Origin: Pseudomonadota bacterium
Lineage (GTDB): Bacteria; Pseudomonadota; Gammaproteobacteria; Steroidobacterales; Woeseiaceae
Assembly (NCBI GenBank): GCA_022567775.1
Contig: JADFGH010000064.1
Span: 1 to 9,201, forward strand
Reading direction: 5' to 3'
Length of the DNA stretch: 9,201 nucleotides
Positions within the stretch are counted from its first letter, which is position 1, and each line of letters starts with the position of its first letter. Positions 5,837 to 9,201 of this stretch are shown piece by piece. The position numbers and the translations under genes are program-made. Below the pieces are notes generated by a model. That model was not told where the DNA came from. It did no database searches and saw only the letters and a program-made list of their open reading frames with translations.

Positions 5837-8200
5837 TTAAACCTTTTCTCCAGCCAGGAACATCCAGGTTTCGACAACGCTGTCCGGATTCAGTGACATG
5901 CTCTGAATGCCTTCGTCGACCAGCCACCGAGCGAGGTCAGGGTGATCGGACGGCCCCTGCCCACAGATACCCACATACTTTCCCTTTTTGAGGCAAGCCC
6001 TGATGGTCATGGCGAGCAATTCCTTCACAGCTTCATCTCGCTCATCAAACAAATCGGCAACGAGCGCTGAATCGCGGTCGAGGCCGAGCGTCAGTTGGGT
6101 CATGTCATTGGAGCCGATGGACATCCCGTCGAAATACTCGAGGTACTGCTCCGCCAGCAAGGCGTTTGTCGGTAGTTCAGACATCATGATGACTTTCAGA
6201 TCGTTGCTGCCTCTTTGCAGGTCGTTCTCGGCCAGCAGTTCGAGTACACGACGGGCTTCTGCGACTGTTCGTACGAACGGAATCATGATCTGTACGTTTT
6301 TCAATCCCATATCGTTGCGTACGCGTTTCAGCGCGGCGCATTCCAATTCAAAGCAGGGCCTGAAACTTTCGGAGACATATCGTGACGCTCCGCGGAAACC
6401 CAACATCGGGTTTTCTTCGGACGGCTCGTATTTTTCGCCGCCAATGAGATTGGCATACTCATTGGATTTAAAGTCTGACATGCGAACGATTACCGGCTCG
6501 GGTGAAAACGCCGCAGCAATCATGCTGATTCCCTCGGCAAGTTTCTCAATAAAAAACGTGACCGGGTCTTCGTAACCGGCCATCTGTTCATCAATCGCAT
6601 CACGCGTATGTTGATCCAGTTCGTCGTAATGGAGTAATGCGCTGGGATGTACGCCGATCATACGGTTGATGATGAACTCCAGCCGGGCGAGGCCGACGCC
6701 GTGATTCGGAATGTTGGCGAAATCGAAAGCTCGATCCGGATTGCCGACATTCATCATGATCTTGACCGGAATCTCGGGTAGTGAACCCACTTCGATGTGC
6801 GTCTCCTCAAACTCCAGTTGGCCGTCGTAGACATAGCCCTCGTCACCTTCAGCGCAGCTGACAGTAACCTTGCGGCCATCCGCAATCGTGGAGGTCGCAT
6901 CTCCGCAGCCGACTACCGCCGGAATTCCAAGCTCACGCGCAATGATGGCCGCGTGACACGTTCTGCCGCCCCGATTGGTTACAATCGCGGATGCGCGTTT
7001 CATTACAGGTTCCCAGTCCGGGTCGGTCATGTCCGCAACCAGCACGTCGCCCGCTTGAATCCGATTCATTTCACTAACGTTGTGAATGACTTTGGCGGTG
7101 CCCTGGCCAATCCTCCGGCCGATGCTACGGCCCGTACTAAGTACAGTTGAGCGATTCTTCAGCGTAAAGCGCTCGATCGTCCGACCGCTGCGACTGTGCA
7201 CTGTTTCGGGTCGCGCCTGCAGTATATAGAGCTGACCATCGGACCCGTCTTTGCCCCACTCAATATCCATCGGCCGGGCATAGTGCTTCTCGATTTCGAC
7301 AGCAATCCTGGCAAGCTCGGTGATTTCGTCATTAGTCAGGGAAAATCGATGGCTATCGCTGTGTTCGACATCAACCGTATCGACGGTCCTCCCGGGTCGC
7401 GTATCATCGGTATAAACCATCTTGATCGCTTTGCTGCCGAGGTTTTTGCGCAGAATCGGATACTTGCCATTTTCCAGTGCAGGCTTGTAGACATAAAATT
7501 CATCGGGATTTACGGCGCCCTGAACGACAGTTTCTCCCAGGCCATATGACGAGGTAATGAACACGACGTCGCGGAACCCGGACTCGGTATCCAGCGTGAA
7601 TATGACGCCCGCTGCCCCGATATCGCTGCGGACCATGTACTGCACACCAACGGAAAGCGCGACTTGCGAGTGATCGAATCCCTGGTGCACCCGGTAAGCG
7701 ATTGCCCGGTCATTGAAAAGCGACGCATAAACCTGGTGCAGCGCTTCAACCAGGTTGTCGACTCCACGAACATTCAAAAAGGTTTCCTGTTGCCCCGCGA
7801 ATGACGCATCGGGAAGATCTTCGGCCGTCGCCGACGACCGCACGGCAACGGAAATATCCTGGCCTGCCGACATTTCGTCCCAGGCTGAGCGAATTTCGTC
7901 CATGAGTCGCTCAGGTAATTTTGTTCCCATTATCCAGCTGCGTATGGACTGTCCGGCTTGGTTCAGGGCATCAATGTCGTCGACATCAAGGTCTCGAAGC
8001 GTGTCGTGAATGCGCTCGTCGAGCTTGTCGGTCCTGAGAAATTCCCGGTAGGCCGCCGCAGTCGTCGCAAAACCGCCGGGCACCCGTACTCCCAATCCAC
8101 CAAGATTGCTGATCATCTCACCCAGTGATGCGTTCTTGCCGCCAACAATTGCAACGTCATCCCTTCCAAGTTGGTCAAGCTTGATAGCGTAAGATTCCAA
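5837..8200 (-). CDS. ppsA: Phosphoenolpyruvate synthase (pyruvate, water dikinase)
   Basis: Makes PEP, AMP and Pi from pyruvate, ATP and water, the entry to gluconeogenesis from three-carbon compounds. It is full length at 787 residues (E. coli has 792) and very similar to E. coli PpsA throughout. Domains: N-terminal ATP-grasp-like part with '[11 protein letters not shown]' and RSSATAED (121-128); the central swivelling domain with GGRTCH, in which H416 is the phospho-carrier; and a C-terminal PEP/pyruvate barrel ending with CGQGPSDH, where C746 is the expected active-site cysteine. T414, two residues before H416, is the threonine PpsR would phosphorylate. The open frame extends to a TTG at 8242, but I start at the TTG at 8200. 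That codon has an AAGGGAGG ribosome site 5 bases upstream, and the protein N-terminus then fits the family. No ATG is available nearby. It is divergent from ppsR. Confidence 0.96.
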   Translation of the reverse strand: MESYAIKLDQLGRDDVAIVGGKNASLGEMISNLGGLGVRVPGGFATTAAAYREFLRTDKLDERIHDTLRDLDVDDIDALNQAGQSIRSWIMGTKLPERLMDEIRSAWDEMSAGQDISVAVRSSATAEDLPDASFAGQQETFLNVRGVDNLVEALHQVYASLFNDRAIAYRVHQGFDHSQVALSVGVQYMVRSDIGAAGVIFTLDTESGFRDVVFITSSYGLGETVVQGAVNPDEFYVYKPALENGKYPILRKNLGSKAIKMVYTDDTRPGRTVDTVDVEHSDSHRFSLTNDEITELARIAVEIEKHYARPMDIEWGKDGSDGQLYILQARPETVHSRSGRTIERFTLKNRSTVLSTGRSIGRRIGQGTAKVIHNVSEMNRIQAGDVLVADMTDPDWEPVMKRASAIVTNRGGRTCHAAIIARELGIPAVVGCGDATSTIADGRKVTVSCAEGDEGYVYDGQLEFEETHIEVGSLPEIPVKIMMNVGNPDRAFDFANIPNHGVGLARLEFIINRMIGVHPSALLHYDELDQHTRDAIDEQMAGYEDPVTFFIEKLAEGISMIAAAFSPEPVIVRMSDFKSNEYANLIGGEKYEPSEENPMLGFRGASRYVSESFRPCFELECAALKRVRNDMGLKNVQIMIPFVRTVAEARRVLELLAENDLQRGSNDLKVIMMSELPTNALLAEQYLEYFDGMSIGSNDMTQLTLGLDRDSALVADLFDERDEAVKELLAMTIRACLKKGKYVGICGQGPSDHPDLARWLVDEGIQSMSLNPDSVVETWMFLAGEKV

Positions 8201-8205
8201 ATCTG

Positions 8206-8213
8206 CCTCCCTT
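8206..8213 (-). promoter_or_regulatory. Strong Shine-Dalgarno that fixes the ppsA TTG start
   Basis: On the minus strand AAGGGAGG is followed by CAGAT and then TTG (8200-8198). It is the best ribosome site in the window and stands at the right distance only for this TTG. The alternative TTG at 8242 has no comparable site and would translate the Shine-Dalgarno itself as codons. A strong site may compensate for the weak start codon. Confidence 0.75.
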
Positions 8214-8304
8214 GTGTTAATGCCGTAGAAATGGACAATCAACCTCTGACAACATAACAGACAGACCGCAAATATCCGTTGCAGTTATCCAGGAATTTCC
8301 TTAA

Positions 8305-9045
8305 ATGAGCGAACGTACAGTATTTTTTCTGTCTGATCAGACCGGTGTTACGGCTGAAACACTCGGCCACAGCTTGCTGACACAGTTTGATGGTCACCAC
8401 TTTCGGCATGTGACTTTGCCATTTATAGATACCGATGACAAGGCGCGCGAGGCCGTTCAGAAGATCAATGAGGCAGCGACCGAAGCTGATGCAAGGCCTA
8501 TCGTATTTTCGACACTGGTTCAGGATGAATTTCGCTCCGTAGTGCGGGAAGCCGATGGCCTGCACCTCGATATTTTCGACGTGTTCCTCGAACCGCTTGA
8601 AGAAGAGTTGCAGCAGAAATCCACTCATACTGCCGGCCGTGCCCACGGTATGAGCGACATCGAAAGTTATATGAAAAGAATTGAAGCGACAAACTTTGCG
8701 CTGGCGAATGACGATGGTGGAGTTACACGTGACTATGAAAAGGCGGATGTCATCCTGATAGGTGTATCGCGCTCGGGAAAAACGCCAACCTGCCTGTACC
8801 TGGCATTGCAGTACGGCGTATATGCTGCCAACTTTCCATTGACGGATGAGGAATTCGATAGTGGTGCATTGCCCAAAATCCTGAGCAAACGGCAGTCCCA
8901 GTTATTCGGTTTGACGATCGCGCCAACCCGACTGCAGCAAATCAGAAGGGAAAGACGTGCGCTCGGTAAATATTCCTCCGCCCAGCAGGTTCGTTACGAA
9001 CTTCGCGAGGCAGAAAAAATATTCAAGAAATATGGCATTCCGTAA
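8305..9045 (+). CDS. ppsR: PEP synthase regulatory protein, apparently truncated by an in-frame stop
   Basis: PpsR (DUF299/PSRP family) is a bifunctional enzyme. It inactivates PEP synthase by ADP-dependent phosphorylation of a threonine and reactivates it by Pi-dependent removal. The 246 residues start with the usual 'RTVFFLSDQTGVTAETLGHS' and contain the P-loop GVSRSGKT (153-160), 'PTCLYLALQYG' and 'AANFPL', all typical. The reading stops at 'FKKYGIP' with TAA (9043-9045), whereas family members usually have about 270-280 residues. The missing C-terminus is encoded in the same frame right after the stop. The lost part is the end of the fold, so activity could be reduced or absent. The ATG at 8305 has a CAGGAA ribosome site roughly 11 bases upstream, somewhat far. 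The spacer to the ppsA start is 104 bases, the classic divergent regulator/target pair. Confidence 0.9.
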   Translation: MSERTVFFLSDQTGVTAETLGHSLLTQFDGHHFRHVTLPFIDTDDKAREAVQKINEAATEADARPIVFSTLVQDEFRSVVREADGLHLDIFDVFLEPLEEELQQKSTHTAGRAHGMSDIESYMKRIEATNFALANDDGGVTRDYEKADVILIGVSRSGKTPTCLYLALQYGVYAANFPLTDEEFDSGALPKILSKRQSQLFGLTIAPTRLQQIRRERRALGKYSSAQQVRYELREAEKIFKKYGIP

Positions 9046-9144
9046 ATTGACACGACGGAATTCTCAATCGAGGAAATCGCAAGCAGAATTCTCGATAGTA
9101 CAGGTGTTGAGCGCAGAGTTCGACCCGAATTTATTCATTTTTAG
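9046..9144 (+). pseudogene. ppsR: Severed C-terminal end of ppsR, in frame after the TAA
   Basis: Thirty-two codons in the ppsR frame follow the TAA and end at TAG (9142-9144). They read 'IDTTEFSIEEIASRIL', then a short 'STGVERRVRP' stretch. This strongly resembles the normal PpsR end, which has a T-x-(F/Y)-S-(V/I)-E-E-I-A pattern followed by G-x-x-RR. With the TAA counted as a residue the gene would encode 279 residues, a normal length. The codon lost is most simply TAT or TAC (Tyr), an aromatic site by my recollection of the family. There is no start codon or ribosome site to express it alone. Confidence 0.75.
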
Positions 9145-9191
9145 CGCAATTCTGGAACCGTATTTGCATACCTTTGGTATCAAAGCAGCTG

Positions 9192-9200
9192 TGATATATT
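9192..9200 (+). promoter_or_regulatory. Possible extended -10 promoter element at the right edge
   Basis: TG-A-TATATT (9192-9200) fits an extended -10 box for a gene reading off the right edge. A weak -35-like TTGGTA (9174-9179) lies upstream at a short 15-base spacing. A small inverted repeat, ATACC/GGTAT (9168-9180), overlaps that region. Nothing downstream is visible, so this is a suggestion only. Confidence 0.25.
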
Positions 9201-9201
9201 C

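Noticed and set aside
5988..6575. A 195-codon plus-strand open frame inside ppsA, plus others at 6797-7150, 7196-7549 and 7755-8009
   Set aside because: They are antisense to the strongly conserved ppsA frame, show no recognisable domains and are Ser/Arg-rich as expected of shadows.
8291..8301. AGGAATTTCCT palindrome just before the ppsR start
   Set aside because: A one-base centre cannot form an RNA hairpin, and an 11-base palindrome of this composition is not compelling as an operator. No Cra-type site was recognised in the spacer either.
8239..8646. Minus-strand open frame opposite the start of ppsR
   Set aside because: Covers the ppsR 5' half and the ppsA/ppsR spacer; its composition is that of a shadow and its start is not credible.
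1..9201. A hidden defence, mobile or otherwise novel system
   Set aside because: Every stretch above about 215 bases is occupied by a recognisable core gene, with coherent gammaproteobacterial order and no compositional break that I can see by eye.

Overview
This window is an ordinary housekeeping segment of a gammaproteobacterial chromosome, probably from an uncultivated or environmental lineage. The evidence is the dnaX-ebfC-recR order, a HinT ending in the WPPG type of tail, an orn/rsgA pair, a YgiM-like (TIGR04211) membrane protein, and the divergent ppsA/ppsR pair, all with sequences close to gammaproteobacterial families. A REP-like palindrome of the kind common in Xanthomonas, Stenotrophomonas and Pseudomonas relatives is also present. 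I cannot place it to genus. There are no tRNA or rRNA genes, insertion sequences, phage genes or CRISPR arrays, and no previously undescribed system that I can support.

Layout. Positions 2-2241 (+) hold a tight replication/recombination cluster: the 3' part of dnaX (cut by the left edge), ebfC/ybaB, recR and hinT. It converges, with a 3-base gap, on rsgA (2245-3186, -). A 215-base spacer with a decayed REP-like element and small direct repeats leads to orn (3402-3989, +). Orn is coupled by a one-base stop/start overlap to a DUF938 methyltransferase, followed by a GFA/CENP-V-type zinc protein. A strong 9-bp hairpin closes this set. A stand-alone SH3-domain membrane protein (5103-5786, +) converges with ppsA (5837-8200, -), and the REP-like palindrome lies between them. 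ppsA and its regulator ppsR (8305 onward, +) are divergent from a 104-base spacer.

How the genes work together. DnaX loads the sliding clamp, RecR acts in gap repair, and EbfC is a nucleoid DNA-binding protein. RsgA matures the 30S subunit. Orn finishes RNA decay by destroying di- to oligonucleotides. PpsA makes PEP from pyruvate for gluconeogenesis, and PpsR switches PpsA off and on by reversible phosphorylation of a threonine two residues before the catalytic histidine. That threonine is present here.

The most notable observation is in ppsR. An in-frame TAA at 9043-9045 interrupts it, yet the same frame continues for 32 more codons with a family-like C-terminus and ends at a TAG. This is a one-codon nonsense lesion, a sequencing error or readthrough. 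Other points are a TTG start for ppsA chosen by a near-perfect Shine-Dalgarno sequence, and a weak candidate frameshift site in dnaX.
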